Part shown: positions 44,895-54,658 of the stretch, piece after piece | Layout of the letters: every line of letters starts with the position of its first letter | Numbering within the stretch: position 1 is the first letter of the stretch | Source: Achromobacter sp. RTa | Lineage (GTDB): Bacteria > Pseudomonadota > Gammaproteobacteria > Burkholderiales > Burkholderiaceae_B | Direction of reading: 5' to 3' | Length of the DNA stretch: 64,000 nucleotides | Assembly (NCBI RefSeq): GCF_000757485.1 | Contig: NZ_JPYO01000041.1 | Coordinates: 124,001 to 188,000, forward strand | Notes under the pieces: generated by a model | Databases searched by the model: none | Seen by the model: the letters and a program-made list of their open reading frames with translations, nothing else | Told to the model about the DNA's origin: nothing | Program-made: the position numbers and the translations under genes

Positions 44895-45572
44895 CTAGTC
44901 CAGCGCCACGCGCAGCGCCGCGGACGCGCTCCAGGGGCACAGCAGGATGGCCAGGCACAGGCAGGCGCCCAGCAGCGACAGCTGCGGTCCCGCGCCCATG
45001 CCCGCATGCGTGGCCGATACGGCGCCGGCGCCGAAGATCAGCACCGGCACGTATAGCGGCAGCACCAGCAGCGGCAGCAGGGCCCCGCCGCGCAGGCCGA
45101 GCGTCAGCGCCGCGCCCAGCCCGCCTACGAGCGCCAGGGTGGGCGTGCCCAGCAGCAGCGACAGCACGAGGATGCCGATGGCCTGCGGCGCCAGGCCGAA
45201 TTGCAGGGCCAGCACAGGGCTGGCCAGTATCAATGGCAGGCAGCTGCTGAACCAGTGCGCCGCGAGTTTCACGCCTACCAGCAACGGCAGCGGATGCGGT
45301 GACACCAGCAATTGTTCCAGCGCGCCGTTGTCGTAATCCTGCGCGAAGGGACGGTTCAGGGTCAGCAGGATGCCCAGCAGCGCGCAGACCCACAGCACGC
45401 CCGGCCCGATCGCCAGCAGCAGCGCCGGGTCGGGCCCGACCGCCAGCGGGAACATCGCGCCCGTCACAATAAAGAACAGGGTGGCGCCCAGCGTATCCGC
45501 CGGCCGTCTCCAGGCCAGCCGGATTTCACGTAACGCCAACTGCGACAGCGTAGCCAGCATCCGCGTAGTCAT
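44895..45572 (-). CDS. ccmB: Heme exporter protein CcmB
   Basis: The protein has 225 residues with six membrane segments. LTLNRPFAQDYDNGALEQLLVSPHPL is the conserved cytoplasmic region that contacts CcmA. It forms the membrane part of the CcmAB ABC exporter. Its start overlaps the 3' end of ccmA by 47 bases. Confidence 0.92.
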   Translation of the reverse strand: MTTRMLATLSQLALREIRLAWRRPADTLGATLFFIVTGAMFPLAVGPDPALLLAIGPGVLWVCALLGILLTLNRPFAQDYDNGALEQLLVSPHPLPLLVGVKLAAHWFSSCLPLILASPVLALQFGLAPQAIGILVLSLLLGTPTLALVGGLGAALTLGLRGGALLPLLVLPLYVPVLIFGAGAVSATHAGMGAGPQLSLLGACLCLAILLCPWSASAALRVALD

Positions 45573-46209
45573 CCATGTCCAGGGTTTGGGTGTGGGCGGC
45601 GGCCGTGCCCGGATCGCGGTGCGACGCGACCACGGCGGCTCCGCCTCCGGCCAGGTGGGCGTCCAGCGTCAGGCGCAGCCGCTCCAGGCTGGCCGCGTCC
45701 AGGCCGGCGTCGGGTTCGTCCAGCAGCCACAGGGGCTTGCTGCCCAGCACGATCGCCGCGAGCGCCAGGCGTCGGCTCTGTCCTTGGGACAGGCGCAGGG
45801 CGGGCAGGTCGGCGCAGCGGTCCAGCCGCCAGTCGCGCAGTGTTTCGGCGATGCGCGGCTGCGGCCGCGGCGTGCCCGCGACGTGCAGGGCGTAGCGCAG
45901 GTTCTCCACGGCGCTCAGTTCGCCGCACAGGCCGTTGCCGTGCGCCAGGAACGACATGCCGGAGAAATACGCCGAGGGGTTGCGGCGCACGTCGCGGCCA
46001 TGCCAGAGCACGCTGCCCGCCAGAGGCCGCAGCAGGCCGGCGAGCGTGCGCAGCAGGCTGGTCTTACCGCTGCCGTTGGCGCCGCGCACATGCAGCAGCT
46101 GGCCGGCATGCAGCTCGAAATCCACCGGACCCGGCCCCCGCGGACCGCCGCGGCGGCTGGCCAGCCCGCGCGCGCAGAGGACGGGAGGCGGCGCGTCAGC
46201 GGGCCGCAT
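45526..46209 (-). CDS. ccmA: Heme exporter ATPase CcmA
   Basis: The protein has 227 residues. Walker A is GANGSGKTS, the signature is [12 protein letters not shown], and Walker B is [15 protein letters not shown] hydrolysis by CcmA drives release of holo-CcmE. It follows napC directly with a 14-base overlap, so the ccm genes are coupled to the nap genes. The 47-base overlap with ccmB is unusually long for the cluster and its C-terminal tail ([14 protein letters not shown]) may be an extension. Confidence 0.9.
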   Translation of the reverse strand: MRPADAPPPVLCARGLASRRGGPRGPGPVDFELHAGQLLHVRGANGSGKTSLLRTLAGLLRPLAGSVLWHGRDVRRNPSAYFSGMSFLAHGNGLCGELSAVENLRYALHVAGTPRPQPRIAETLRDWRLDRCADLPALRLSQGQSRRLALAAIVLGSKPLWLLDEPDAGLDAASLERLRLTLDAHLAGGGAAVVASHRDPGTAAAHTQTLDMDDYADAGYAVAVGVT

Positions 46210-46834
46210 GCGCGACCTCTTTGCCGGCTCCCGCCGGCTCGGGCGCAAGCGAGGTCTGGCCCGGCCCCATATTGGGCAACTGGTGGGCGATGCCCTTGTG
46301 GCAGTCGATGCAGGTCTTGCTCTTGTCGGCCAGGTAGGTGGAATGCATGTTCTGCGCGCGCACGCTCTGGCGCGTGAAGTCCATGTAGTCGTAGTTGTGG
46401 CAGTTGCGGCATTCCAGCGAATCGTTGGCCTTGAAGCGCGCCCATTCGTGCTGGGCCAGTTCCAGGCGCTTGTCCACGAACTTCTCGCGGGTGTCGATCG
46501 TGCCGAAGATCTTGCCCCACACCTCCTTGGACGCCTGCATCTTGCGCGCGATCTTGTCCGTCCAGTTGTGCGGAACGTGGCAGTCGGAGCACAGCGCACG
46601 CACGCCCGAGCGGTTGGTGAAGTGGATGGTGCCCTTGAGCTCGGCGTACACGTTGTCGCGCATCTCATGGCAGCCGGTGCAGAACTTTTCCGTATTGGTG
46701 AGTTCCATGGCGGTGTTGAAGGCGCCCCAGAACAGGATGCCGCCGATGAACCCGCCCACCGTCAGGAAGCCCAGGCTGAAGTGCACGCTGGGCCGGCGGA
46801 CGATGTTCCAGTAGCGCTTGATGAGTTTGACCAT
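46196..46834 (-). CDS. napC: Tetraheme cytochrome c NapC
   Basis: The protein has 212 residues of the NapC/NirT family. A membrane anchor (residues about 19-41) is followed by four heme motifs: CTGCH, CSDCH, CRNCH and CIDCH. It oxidises membrane quinol and passes electrons to NapB/NapA. Sixteen bases separate it from napB. Confidence 0.93.
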   Translation of the reverse strand: MVKLIKRYWNIVRRPSVHFSLGFLTVGGFIGGILFWGAFNTAMELTNTEKFCTGCHEMRDNVYAELKGTIHFTNRSGVRALCSDCHVPHNWTDKIARKMQASKEVWGKIFGTIDTREKFVDKRLELAQHEWARFKANDSLECRNCHNYDYMDFTRQSVRAQNMHSTYLADKSKTCIDCHKGIAHQLPNMGPGQTSLAPEPAGAGKEVAHAAR

Positions 46835-46850
46835 GGCAGCCTCCCGTCCT

Positions 46851-47327
46851 TTACTTCTTGTCGGACGCCGGAGCGGTCAGGCGCTTTAGGATCACATCGA
46901 TGTCCTGGTAGGTGTTGGTCACCAGCGGCTTGGCTTCGGCCTGCGGCACGTGGCATTGCACGCAGAAGTAGCGGCGCGGCGACACCTCGGCCAGCACATT
47001 GCTGTCGCGGTCCATGTAGTGGGTCACGCTCAGGGGCGGCGCCTGGGTTTCCTCGGTATTGACCCGGGCGTGACAGGACAGGCAGCGGTTGAAGTTTTTG
47101 TCGATCTGGTAGCCGTCGATCTTGTGCGGGATGGTGGGCGGCTGCATCGAATAGGTGCGCATCCGCTTGATGTCCTTGTTCTCGATCGGGCTGATGAGGG
47201 GCGGATCGGTCTCTTGCGCGACCGGGGTGGGGCCGCGCATCGGGTCTTCCACCTCCAGCGGCGGCGCCGCCCAGGCGGAGGAACCGAGGACGACGCACAC
47301 GGTGAGGGTGAGGGCGCGTAGGTTCAT
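46851..47327 (-). CDS. napB: Periplasmic nitrate reductase diheme subunit NapB
   Basis: The protein has 158 residues with a signal peptide to about residue 20 (GSSAWA). Two heme motifs, CLSCH and CVQCH, lie in the mature part. [24 protein letters not shown] is characteristic of NapB. It takes electrons from NapC and hands them to NapA. ATG 47327 begins the signal peptide. Confidence 0.93.
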   Translation of the reverse strand: MNLRALTLTVCVVLGSSAWAAPPLEVEDPMRGPTPVAQETDPPLISPIENKDIKRMRTYSMQPPTIPHKIDGYQIDKNFNRCLSCHARVNTEETQAPPLSVTHYMDRDSNVLAEVSPRRYFCVQCHVPQAEAKPLVTNTYQDIDVILKRLTAPASDKK

Positions 47328-47347
47328 GGCTGTCTCCGGTTCGCCTT

Positions 47348-49843
47348 TCAGACCTTGACGATCTTGACCGCGCACTTCTTGAAGTCGGTCTGGAACGAAA
47401 TCGGGTCGGTGGCGTCCAGCGTGACCTTGTTGATCAGCTGGCCGGCGTCGAACCAGGGCACGAAGACCAGCCCGCGCGGCGGCTTGTCGCGTCCGCGCGT
47501 TTCCACGCGCGTGCGCATCTTGCCGCGCCGCGACACGATTTCGACCTCGACGCCGCGCCGCAGGCCCATTTCCTGCGCGTCGTCCGGATGCATGAAGCAG
47601 ACGGCGTTGGGGAAGGCCTTGTACAGCTCGGGCACGCGCCGCGTCATGGAGCCCGAATGCCAGTGCTCCAGCACGCGCCCGGTCGACAGCCAGAACGGGT
47701 ATTCCTTGTCGGGAGATTCCGCGGGCGGTTCATAGGGCAGGGCGTAGATGATGGCGCGGCCGTCGGGGTTGCCGTAGAACTCGAAGCCGGCGCCCGGCTT
47801 CACGTAGGGGTCGCTGCCTTCGCGGTAGCGCCAGAGGGTCTCCTTGCCCTTGACCACCGGCCAGCGCAGGCCGCGGACCTCGTGATAGGTATCGAACGGA
47901 GCCAGGTCGTGGCCGTGGCCGCGGCCGAACTCGGCGTATTCCTCGAACAGGCCCTTCTGCACATAGAAGCCGAAGGCGTCCGATTCCTGGTTGGCGTAGT
48001 CCTTGGCGCGCTCGGTGTTGGGGTACCGGTTGACCTTGCCATTGGCGAACAGCACGTCGAACAGGGTCTTGTCGCGGTATTCGGGCTTCTTGGCAAGCAG
48101 GTCGGCGGGCCAGACTTCCTCGACCTTGAAGCGCTTCGAGAACTCCATGAGCTGCCACAGGTCGGAGCGGGCCTGGCCCGGGGCGTTGACCAACTGGTGC
48201 CAGAACTGGGTACGGCGTTCCGCGTTGCCGTAGGCGCCTTCCTTTTCAACCCACATGGCCGCCGGCAGGATCAGGTCGGCCGATATGGTGGTGACGGTGG
48301 GGTAGGCGTCCGACACCACGATGAAGTTCTCGGGGTTGCGGTAGCCCGGCAGGCCCTCGTTCATCAGGTTGGCGGCGGCCTGCATATTGTTGTTGACCAT
48401 CACCCAGTAGGCGTTGATCTTGCCGTCCTTGAGCATGCGGTTCTGCAGCACGGCGTGCGCGCCCACCTTGCTGGGGATGGTGCCGTCGGGCAGTTGCCAG
48501 AGTTCTTCGGCATGGGCGCGGTGCTTGGGGTTGGTCACCACCAGGTCGGCCGGCAGCCGGTGCGAGAACGTGCCCACTTCCCGCGCCGTTCCACAGGCGG
48601 ACGGCTGGCCCGTCAGCGAGAACGGGCTGTTGCCCGGCGTGGAAATCTTCCCCGTCAGCAGGTGGATGTTGTAGACCATGTTGTTGGCCCAGACGCCGCG
48701 GGTGTGCTGGTTGAAGCCCATGGTCCAGAAAGACGTGACCCGCACCTTCGGATCGGCATAGAGCTCGGCCAGGTCCTGCAGCTGTTTCTTGGGCACGCCG
48801 CTCAGCTTCGACGTGTAATCCAGGTCGTACTTGGAGACGAACTTGGCGAATTCCTCGTACGTGATCGGATGCGAGCCGCCCGCCTTGTCGGCGTTCTTGG
48901 CGGCTTTCTGCAGGGGATGGTCGGGACGCAGCCCGTAGCCGATGTCCGCGTTGCCTTCGTGGAACACCGTGTGCTTGTCCACGAAATCGCGGTTTACCCG
49001 CTTGGTCTGGATGATGTGGTTGGCGATGTAGTTCAGGATCGCCAGGTCCGTCTGCGGGGTGAAGGTCAGGGTCAGGTCGGCCAGTTCGTACGAGCGGTGC
49101 TCGAACGTGGATAGCACCGCCACCTTGGTCTTGGGCGCCGACAGCCGGCGGTCGGTAACCCGCGTCCACAGGATCGGATGCATCTCCGCCATGTTGGAGC
49201 CCCACAGCACGAAGGCATCGGCGTTCTCGATGTCGTCGTAGCAGCCCATGGGCTCGTCGGCGCCGAAGGTGCGCATGAAGCCCACCGCGGCCGAGGCCAT
49301 GCAATGGCGCGCGTTCGGATCCAGGTTGTTGCTGCGAAAGCCCGCCTTCATCAGCTTGAGCGCGGCATAGCCTTCCCATACCGTCCATTGCCCCGAGCCG
49401 AACATGCCCACGGCTTCGGGCCCTTTGTCCTTCAGCACCCGCTTGAATTGCTCGGCCATGACGTCGAAGGCCTGGTCCCAGGACACCGGGGCGAACTCGC
49501 CGTCCTTGGCGTACTTGCCGTCCTTCATGCGCAGGAGCGGCGTGGTCAGCCTGTCGTTGCCGTACATGATCTTGGACAGGAAATAGCCCTTGACGCAGTT
49601 CAGCCCCTTGTTCACCTCGGCATTGAAATCGCCGTGCGTGGCCACGACCTGGTTGTCCTTCACCGCGACGTTCACGCCGCAGCCGGTCCCGCAGAACCTA
49701 CAGGGGGCCTTGGACCACTTGAGCTTGGCGGCCTCGGACTCGGTGACGATGTTCTGCGTGTAGCCGACGATCGGGATGCCGGCCACGGTGGCGGCTGCGG
49801 CTGCGGCGGATTGCTTGATGAAGTCTCTACGAGCCATTGCCAT
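47348..49843 (-). CDS. napA: Periplasmic nitrate reductase catalytic subunit NapA
   Basis: The protein has 831 residues, the normal length. It reduces nitrate to nitrite in the periplasm. A Tat signal begins at [11 protein letters not shown]. The 4Fe-4S ligands are CRFCGTGCG and a later Cys in GLNCVKGYF, and the molybdenum cysteine is in [14 protein letters not shown] 49843 has GAGGAG seven bases upstream; a shorter ATG at 49837 is possible. The gene overlaps the end of napD. Confidence 0.95.
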   Translation of the reverse strand: MAMARRDFIKQSAAAAAATVAGIPIVGYTQNIVTESEAAKLKWSKAPCRFCGTGCGVNVAVKDNQVVATHGDFNAEVNKGLNCVKGYFLSKIMYGNDRLTTPLLRMKDGKYAKDGEFAPVSWDQAFDVMAEQFKRVLKDKGPEAVGMFGSGQWTVWEGYAALKLMKAGFRSNNLDPNARHCMASAAVGFMRTFGADEPMGCYDDIENADAFVLWGSNMAEMHPILWTRVTDRRLSAPKTKVAVLSTFEHRSYELADLTLTFTPQTDLAILNYIANHIIQTKRVNRDFVDKHTVFHEGNADIGYGLRPDHPLQKAAKNADKAGGSHPITYEEFAKFVSKYDLDYTSKLSGVPKKQLQDLAELYADPKVRVTSFWTMGFNQHTRGVWANNMVYNIHLLTGKISTPGNSPFSLTGQPSACGTAREVGTFSHRLPADLVVTNPKHRAHAEELWQLPDGTIPSKVGAHAVLQNRMLKDGKINAYWVMVNNNMQAAANLMNEGLPGYRNPENFIVVSDAYPTVTTISADLILPAAMWVEKEGAYGNAERRTQFWHQLVNAPGQARSDLWQLMEFSKRFKVEEVWPADLLAKKPEYRDKTLFDVLFANGKVNRYPNTERAKDYANQESDAFGFYVQKGLFEEYAEFGRGHGHDLAPFDTYHEVRGLRWPVVKGKETLWRYREGSDPYVKPGAGFEFYGNPDGRAIIYALPYEPPAESPDKEYPFWLSTGRVLEHWHSGSMTRRVPELYKAFPNAVCFMHPDDAQEMGLRRGVEVEIVSRRGKMRTRVETRGRDKPPRGLVFVPWFDAGQLINKVTLDATDPISFQTDFKKCAVKIVKV

Positions 49844-50168
49844 CGTCAATCTCCTCGTTCATCGCGTCCAGCGTGTCGGAATGCTGGTAGACCAGCGCCG
49901 ACGCCAGCACGCCATCCAGGCGCTGGATCTCCGAGATCCGGCCCATCATGTCGTCGGTGGAGGATGCTTCCAGGGTGACCACCAGTTTTCCGGTGTCGGA
50001 AGCGCCATGAATTTCGGCGCCCGCGATGGCGAGGATCGCTTCGCGGACGCCAGGCAGGCGGCGCGGCGCGGCATGCACCACCAGGCTGGCGATGTGCAGC
50101 TCCGGCGGCGCCGCGGGCGGCGCAGAATGGGGAAGGGCGGACATGGAGGGGGTTCCGTCGCGTTGCAT
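49827..50168 (-). CDS. napD: Nitrate reductase chaperone NapD
   Basis: The protein has up to 113 residues. NapD binds the Tat signal of NapA and guides its maturation in the cytoplasm. [30 protein letters not shown] and [13 protein letters not shown] follow the ferredoxin-like NapD fold. The start ATG 50168 overlaps the napE stop (TGATG), which favours it; an internal ATG at 50144 would give a more typical length. Confidence 0.88.
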   Translation of the reverse strand: MQRDGTPSMSALPHSAPPAAPPELHIASLVVHAAPRRLPGVREAILAIAGAEIHGASDTGKLVVTLEASSTDDMMGRISEIQRLDGVLASALVYQHSDTLDAMNEEIDDGNGS

Positions 50169-50326
50169 CAGCTGCCGGGAGGGCCGGCGAACAGCTGATA
50201 GAACCAGACGAGGAAACCGTAACCCGCCACGATGATGACCGACAGGACGGGGGCCATGACTGCCGTCAGGAACAGGAAACTTCGGAGTTCCTGCGGCTTT
50301 GTGTAGCCATCAGACTCGTTTTGCAC
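50168..50326 (-). CDS. napE: Small nitrate reductase subunit NapE
   Basis: The protein has 52 residues starting with GTG at 50326 after a GAGGTG ribosome binding site. The sequence KPQELRSFLFLTAVMAPV followed by a hydrophobic segment ending in YGFLVWFYQLFAGPPGS is the standard NapE layout: a short cytoplasmic stretch and one membrane helix. Function is not well defined. It opens the napEDABC operon, downstream of an FNR-like box. Confidence 0.85.
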   Translation of the reverse strand: MQNESDGYTKPQELRSFLFLTAVMAPVLSVIIVAGYGFLVWFYQLFAGPPGS

Positions 50327-50396
50327 ACACCACCTCGCTGCGACGTTTGGGGCATTGCGTTTAACGTGCGGATGTCGAAGTTTTTAGCAGATGGCC

Positions 50397-50410
50397 TTGA
50401 GCGGCGTCAA
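50397..50410. promoter_or_regulatory. FNR-like box upstream of the nap-ccm operon
   Basis: TTGAGCGGCGTCAA matches the FNR half-sites TTGA-N6-TCAA but departs from the full consensus at the inner positions. It lies 71 bases before the napE start on the minus strand. It suggests low-oxygen control of nitrate reduction, weaker than at the ttr promoter. Confidence 0.6.
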
Positions 50411-50472
50411 TGTTGCGCCACGGCAAAAAAACACCGGGCGTTGCGCCATGCGGAACCGTGCAAGATGCTGCC

Positions 50473-50507
50473 AAAAAAAATGCCGACGGCCCCTGGGAAC
50501 CGCCGGC
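50473..50507 (-). terminator. Rho-independent terminator of the BKACE gene
   Basis: On the minus strand GCCGGCGG (50507-50500) pairs with CCGTCGGC (50489-50482), with one G-T pair, and is followed by A and eight T (50480-50473). It lies 29 bases past the stop codon of the gene at 50536. It isolates that gene from the nap operon, which reads the same way. Confidence 0.8.
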
Positions 50508-50535
50508 TTTCCGGAGGGCTTGCTGGAATGCGTCT

Positions 50536-51390
50536 CTAGCGCACCGCACCATAGATGTGGCGGGCGTCGGCCGCGGTGGCCAGCGGCCGGCCCAAGGCTC
50601 GCGCGCCTTGCGCCGCCTGTTCCACCAGCGCCGCGTTGCCGGACGCGAGGCTGCCGTCGCGCAGCTTGAGGTTGTTCTCGAAGCCGACGCGCATGTGGCC
50701 GCCGAACGCGGCCGCGGTCGTGACGCAGGCGTTTTCCTCTGGGCCGAAGGCGCACACCGCCCAGGGCAGCGATTGGTCGTACGCGGCCAGGAACGGCAGC
50801 AGGTCGTAGGCCGATGAGGTCTGGCCCGCGCTGTAGCGGCCAAGCACGAACAGCACAGACCATGCGCCCGGCGGCACCAGCCCGCGCTGCCGCAGCGCCA
50901 GCCAGCGCCGCACGTCGCCTTCGTCGTACAAAATGATCTGCGTCATGATGCGGCGCTCGGCAATCCAGGCCAGGAAGGCCGCCAGTTCCGCCTCCGGAAT
51001 ATCCGGCACGGCGATCTCGCGCAGCCCGATGGAGACCGCCTCGGGCTGCAGTTCCCGCACCAGGGCGATCTGCTCGGCCGCCTTGTACACGCCGGCTGCC
51101 TCGCTCGTCACCTGCACCAGCAATTCGTCGCCGACGGCGCGGTGCACGGCGGCCAGGGCGTCGCGGTAGGCCTGCGCGTCCAGCAGGTGGCTGCCGTCGG
51201 GCTTGCGCACATGCATGTGCATCATGGCGGCGCCCGCGTCCAGGCAGGCCCGGGCTTCCCGCGCCAGGGCGTCCGCCGTCAGCGGCACGGCCGGATGGTC
51301 GGCCGCCTGTTTGTAGGCGCCGTTGGGCGCCACGGTGACGATGACGGGAGAGCCGGCCAGCGGGGCGGGAGCGAAAGGAAGCGCGTTCAT
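50536..51390 (-). CDS. BKACE (3-keto-5-aminohexanoate cleavage-type, DUF849) enzyme
   Basis: The protein has 284 residues. It is a Zn-dependent enzyme that condenses a beta-keto acid with acetyl-CoA and splits it. MHMHVRKPDGSH carries two zinc-ligand histidines, with VTVAPNGA at the N-terminus and GGHMRVGFENNL near the C-terminus. The partner 3-hydroxyacyl-CoA dehydrogenase-like gene overlaps its start by four bases. In carnitine breakdown a dehydrogenase and a BKACE enzyme act in series, and this pair resembles that layout. The thioesterase of the known carnitine cluster is absent here, so the substrate stays open. Confidence 0.87.
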   Translation of the reverse strand: MNALPFAPAPLAGSPVIVTVAPNGAYKQAADHPAVPLTADALAREARACLDAGAAMMHMHVRKPDGSHLLDAQAYRDALAAVHRAVGDELLVQVTSEAAGVYKAAEQIALVRELQPEAVSIGLREIAVPDIPEAELAAFLAWIAERRIMTQIILYDEGDVRRWLALRQRGLVPPGAWSVLFVLGRYSAGQTSSAYDLLPFLAAYDQSLPWAVCAFGPEENACVTTAAAFGGHMRVGFENNLKLRDGSLASGNAALVEQAAQGARALGRPLATAADARHIYGAVR

Positions 51391-52349
51391 GGCTGGATCT
51401 CCGGGAGTTCAGGGGCGATCAGGTCCAGGCCGGCGCGCAGCAGCCGGTCATAGCGCTCGCGCTCGGCGGCGATGGTTTCGGGCGTCCAGGCGTAGAAGCC
51501 TTCGCCGGCCTTCATCCCGTGGCGGCCGTCCTGCGCGCGCTCGGTCAGGCAGCGGGCCGGATGGTCGGCGTTGCAGAACGTGGGGTACATGGTCGCGCCG
51601 GCGGCGGCGTGCACGTCGATGCCCGCGTGGTCGCGCTGCATGACGGGGCCCGCCGCCAGGAAACGGAAGCCGAAGCCGAAGCGCACGGCCGCGTCCACGT
51701 CTTCCGGCGAGGCGATGCCGCGGTCGATCAGGTCGAAGGCCTCGCGCGACAGCGCATGCTGCAGCCGGTTGGCCAGGAAGCCGGGCAGGTCCTGGCCCAC
51801 TTTGACCGGCACGCTGCCGCAGCGCCGCATGAAAGCGATGAGCGTGTCCGCGCAGGCGGAGTCGCTGGCTTCGCCCAACACCACTTCGACCAGCGGCACC
51901 AGGTGCGCGGGCATGAAGAAATGCAGGCCCAGCATGCGGCCGCGCGTGGCCAGGCCCTGGCCGATCGCGCTGATCGGGAAGCTGGAACTGTTGCTGGCCA
52001 GGATGGCGTCCGGCCGGGCGCGCCGTTCCAGGTCCGCGAACAGCGCCTGCTTGATGTCCAGGCGTTCGGGAATGCATTCGATGACGAGATCCACGCTGGA
52101 CCAGTCCACTGCGTCCAGGTCCGGCGCCGTGGTCAGCAGCGACACATTCTCCTTGCGGCCGATGGTATCCAGGTTCGCGGCGACGCGCGCCGGCAGGCCC
52201 GCCGCGCGTTCGGCGTTCGACTCGATCACCGTCGTCCGGCAGGACGCCCGGGTCAATACCACGGCGACGTCGGCGCCCATCGTGCCGCCGCCCACCACCA
52301 CCGCGTGCGCCGAACCCGGATTGGGCAGCGCTTTCGCGTCCGTCTGCAT
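51387..52349 (-). CDS. 3-hydroxyacyl-CoA dehydrogenase-family protein (carnitine dehydrogenase-like)
   Basis: The protein has 320 residues. The NAD-binding motif GGGTMGADVA is near residue 20. NSSSFPIS and GLHFFMPAHLVPLVEVV carry the catalytic serine and the His-Glu pair of the family. It would oxidise a 3-hydroxy acid or its CoA ester, giving a beta-keto product for the BKACE enzyme encoded next (ATGA overlap). It is divergent from a LysR gene 121 bases away, its likely regulator. Confidence 0.87.
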   Translation of the reverse strand: MQTDAKALPNPGSAHAVVVGGGTMGADVAVVLTRASCRTTVIESNAERAAGLPARVAANLDTIGRKENVSLLTTAPDLDAVDWSSVDLVIECIPERLDIKQALFADLERRARPDAILASNSSSFPISAIGQGLATRGRMLGLHFFMPAHLVPLVEVVLGEASDSACADTLIAFMRRCGSVPVKVGQDLPGFLANRLQHALSREAFDLIDRGIASPEDVDAAVRFGFGFRFLAAGPVMQRDHAGIDVHAAAGATMYPTFCNADHPARCLTERAQDGRHGMKAGEGFYAWTPETIAAERERYDRLLRAGLDLIAPELPEIQP

Positions 52350-52402
52350 GGTTTGCTCCTTATCTTGAAACTACGCTGGAGCCGAGTGTAGAGAAGCCAC
52401 TT

Positions 52403-52451
52403 TGATTGATGAATCAGATTTTTTGGATAGAATGATCTTTAAATCAGATCA
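52403..52451. promoter_or_regulatory. Divergent LysR-type regulatory region
   Basis: Two palindromes are seen: TGATT-N4-AATCA (52403-52416) and TGATC-N9-GATCA (52433-52451). They share the TGAT/ATCA half-site and lie between the LysR gene and the divergent dehydrogenase/BKACE unit. The stretch is AT-rich compared with its surroundings. The adjacent LysR protein is the probable binder. Confidence 0.5.
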
Positions 52452-52470
52452 ATGACGAACGGTGGGGCCC

Positions 52471-53379
52471 ATGCAGATCAATCTCTCGATGCGCGATATC
52501 GACACGACGCTGGTCCTGGGCCGCACGCTCAACTTCCGCCAGGCGGCGGCGCAACTGCACCTTTCCCAATCGGCCCTGTCCACGCAGATACAACGCATCG
52601 AGGACGGCCTGGGCGTGCGGCTCTTCGACCGCACCACGCGCACCGTCCGGCTCACCGCGGCGGGGGAGGTCTTCATGCAGCAGGCGGCGAGCCTGCAGGT
52701 GGCCTTCCGCGACGCCGTGGCCGCCGTCAGCGGCATCGTCAATGCGGAGCAGGGGCAGGTCTCGGTAGCGGCCTTGCCCTCGGTGGCCGCGCGGCTGCTG
52801 CCGCGCGTGCTCATGGCCTACCGCCAGGCCCATCCCCTGGTGGCGCTGAAGGTGCGCGATACCTTGTCGGGACCGGCCTTCGACCTGGTGCGCGCGGGCG
52901 AGGTGGACTTCGCGTTGACCGCCGCCGACCCCCAGCACGCCGATCTGCACTACGTGCCCCTAATGTCCGACAGCTTCCTCCTGCTGATCCCCGAGGCGCA
53001 CCCCCTGGCCCGCGCGCGCGGGCCGTTGCGCTGGGCGGACACGGCCGACGCCGCGCACGTGTCCATGGTGCAGCCAAGCAGCGTGCGGCAATACACCGAA
53101 TGGGCGTTCCTGCAGAACCGCATCCGCTTCTCGCCTGCGTTCGAAGCCGAGCACCTGACCACCATCGTCGCCATGGTCGAGTGCGGATTCGGCGTCGCCG
53201 CGCTGCCCGAAATCGCCGCGGGCGCCGTGGCGCAGAACGGAATCGTGCAGCGCCCGCTGATCGGTCCGGTGGCCGAACGCTCGATCGGCCTGGTCACCTC
53301 GCGCAACCGCAGCCTGTCGCCCGCGGCGGCGGCGTTGGTGCAGGCCTTGAAGGACTACCTGGCCGCTCAGCCGCGCTAG
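52471..53379 (+). CDS. LysR-family transcriptional regulator
   Basis: The protein has 302 residues. The helix-turn-helix reads NFRQAAAQLHLSQSALSTQIQRIED near residue 25, with the effector-binding domain from about residue 90 (GQVSVAALPSVAARLLP). It is divergent from the dehydrogenase/BKACE unit and probably controls it. ATG 52471 is preferred over an in-frame GTG three codons earlier. Confidence 0.88.
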   Translation: MQINLSMRDIDTTLVLGRTLNFRQAAAQLHLSQSALSTQIQRIEDGLGVRLFDRTTRTVRLTAAGEVFMQQAASLQVAFRDAVAAVSGIVNAEQGQVSVAALPSVAARLLPRVLMAYRQAHPLVALKVRDTLSGPAFDLVRAGEVDFALTAADPQHADLHYVPLMSDSFLLLIPEAHPLARARGPLRWADTADAAHVSMVQPSSVRQYTEWAFLQNRIRFSPAFEAEHLTTIVAMVECGFGVAALPEIAAGAVAQNGIVQRPLIGPVAERSIGLVTSRNRSLSPAAAALVQALKDYLAAQPR

Positions 53380-53487
53380 GCGGGGTAGCGGGCGATGCGA
53401 CTTTCGGGGGCATGGCCTCTGCTACGATGATTCCGACGCAGTCTCTCAACGACGGCGCGCCAGCGCCTCGGACGGAAGGAGTGCTTC

Positions 53488-54195
53488 GTGACCAGTCGCC
53501 GAAAAATCGAAATCTACCGGTACGACCCCGATACGGACGCCGCTCCGTACATGCAGGCATTCGAGGTCGACGTCGCCCCGGGCGACAAGATGCTGCTCGA
53601 TCTGCTCGTCCACCTCAAGGGCATCGATGACTCCATCGGTTTTCGCCGGTCCTGCCGCGAGGGAGTCTGCGGGTCGGACGCGATGAACATCAACGGCAGG
53701 AACGGGCTGGCGTGCGTTACGAACCTGAATGAGCTGCCCGGGAGGATCGTCTTGAGGCCTCTTCCCGGCCTGCCCGTCATCCGCGACCTGATCGTCGATA
53801 TGTCGGAGTTCTTCGCGCAGTACCAGTCCATCAAGCCCTATCTCATCAATAGCGATCCGCCGCCCGAGCGCGAGCGCTTGCAGTCCCCCGAGCAGCGCGA
53901 GGAGCTCAATGGCTTGTACGAATGCATCCTGTGCGCGTGCTGTTCCACTGCCTGTCCGTCGTTCTGGTGGAATCCGGACAAATATGTGGGGCCGGCGGGC
54001 CTGTTGCAGGCCTACCGCTTCCTCGTCGATTCCCGGGATCAGGCCACCTCGGAACGCCTGGACAATCTGAACGACCCGTATCGTCTTTACCGCTGCCACA
54101 CGATCATGAACTGCACCGATATCTGCCCGAAAGGGCTGGACCCGTCCGGGGCCATCGGCAGGATCCGCGCGATGATGGCGCGGCGGATGATCTAG
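53488..54195 (+). CDS. sdhB: Succinate dehydrogenase iron-sulfur subunit, isolated copy
   Basis: The protein has 235 residues, full length for Sdh[22 protein letters not shown] (the 2Fe-2S region), [15 protein letters not shown] (4Fe-4S) and [15 protein letters not shown] (3Fe-4S) are all intact. Normally the gene is part of sdhCDAB and passes electrons from SdhA to quinone. Here there is no sdhA, sdhC or sdhD on either side. The start is GTG 53488 after GGAAGGA. It ends in a shared CTAG with the convergent cupin gene. It is either a spare paralogue or the partner of subunits coded elsewhere. Confidence 0.9.
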   Translation: MTSRRKIEIYRYDPDTDAAPYMQAFEVDVAPGDKMLLDLLVHLKGIDDSIGFRRSCREGVCGSDAMNINGRNGLACVTNLNELPGRIVLRPLPGLPVIRDLIVDMSEFFAQYQSIKPYLINSDPPPERERLQSPEQREELNGLYECILCACCSTACPSFWWNPDKYVGPAGLLQAYRFLVDSRDQATSERLDNLNDPYRLYRCHTIMNCTDICPKGLDPSGAIGRIRAMMARRMI

Positions 54196-54578
54196 CCGCA
54201 GGCGGCGCCCTCGTCGCCGGCGTCCCTGGGGCGCCAGGCGCCCGGAGGATTGTGCACCAGGGTCAGGAGCACGACGGCCGGCTCATGTGCATGAAGGCTG
54301 TGGGGTTCTTCGCCCTGCAGCATGACCAGCTGCCCTTCGGCGAGGGTGCATTGGCGTTCCGGGGTTTCGACATCGACACGCCCGGCGAGGCACTGGAGCG
54401 TGAGCACGCCCGGCACGTGATGCGAGGGCATCCGGTGCCCGGCGGGCAAGACCAGCCGGATCAGCTGCAACTCGGTTGTGCGCAGCAGGCTGATGCTGAC
54501 GGGAGGTTCCGGTTCCAAGGACGGCTGTCGATGAAACAGGTCGATGACTTCCAAGGGACTCGCATGTTTCAGCGCCAT
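54192..54578 (-). CDS. Small cupin-domain protein
   Basis: The protein has 128 residues with one cupin barrel. The metal-site pattern is HHVPG...[16 protein letters not shown] for motif 1 and HSLHAHEP near the end for motif 2. Function is unknown; such proteins range from enzymes to sensors. ATG 54578 (MALKHASP) was chosen because the longer upstream frame enters the SDR region. Its stop shares four bases with that of sdhB. Confidence 0.75.
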   Translation of the reverse strand: MALKHASPLEVIDLFHRQPSLEPEPPVSISLLRTTELQLIRLVLPAGHRMPSHHVPGVLTLQCLAGRVDVETPERQCTLAEGQLVMLQGEEPHSLHAHEPAVVLLTLVHNPPGAWRPRDAGDEGAACG

Positions 54579-54658
54579 GGGCGACTCCGGTGTCGAGAAC
54601 GGGAACGATGAAATTGTACCGGGCGGGCCTCGGTCCGCCGGCAACCGCGCCAAGGAAC

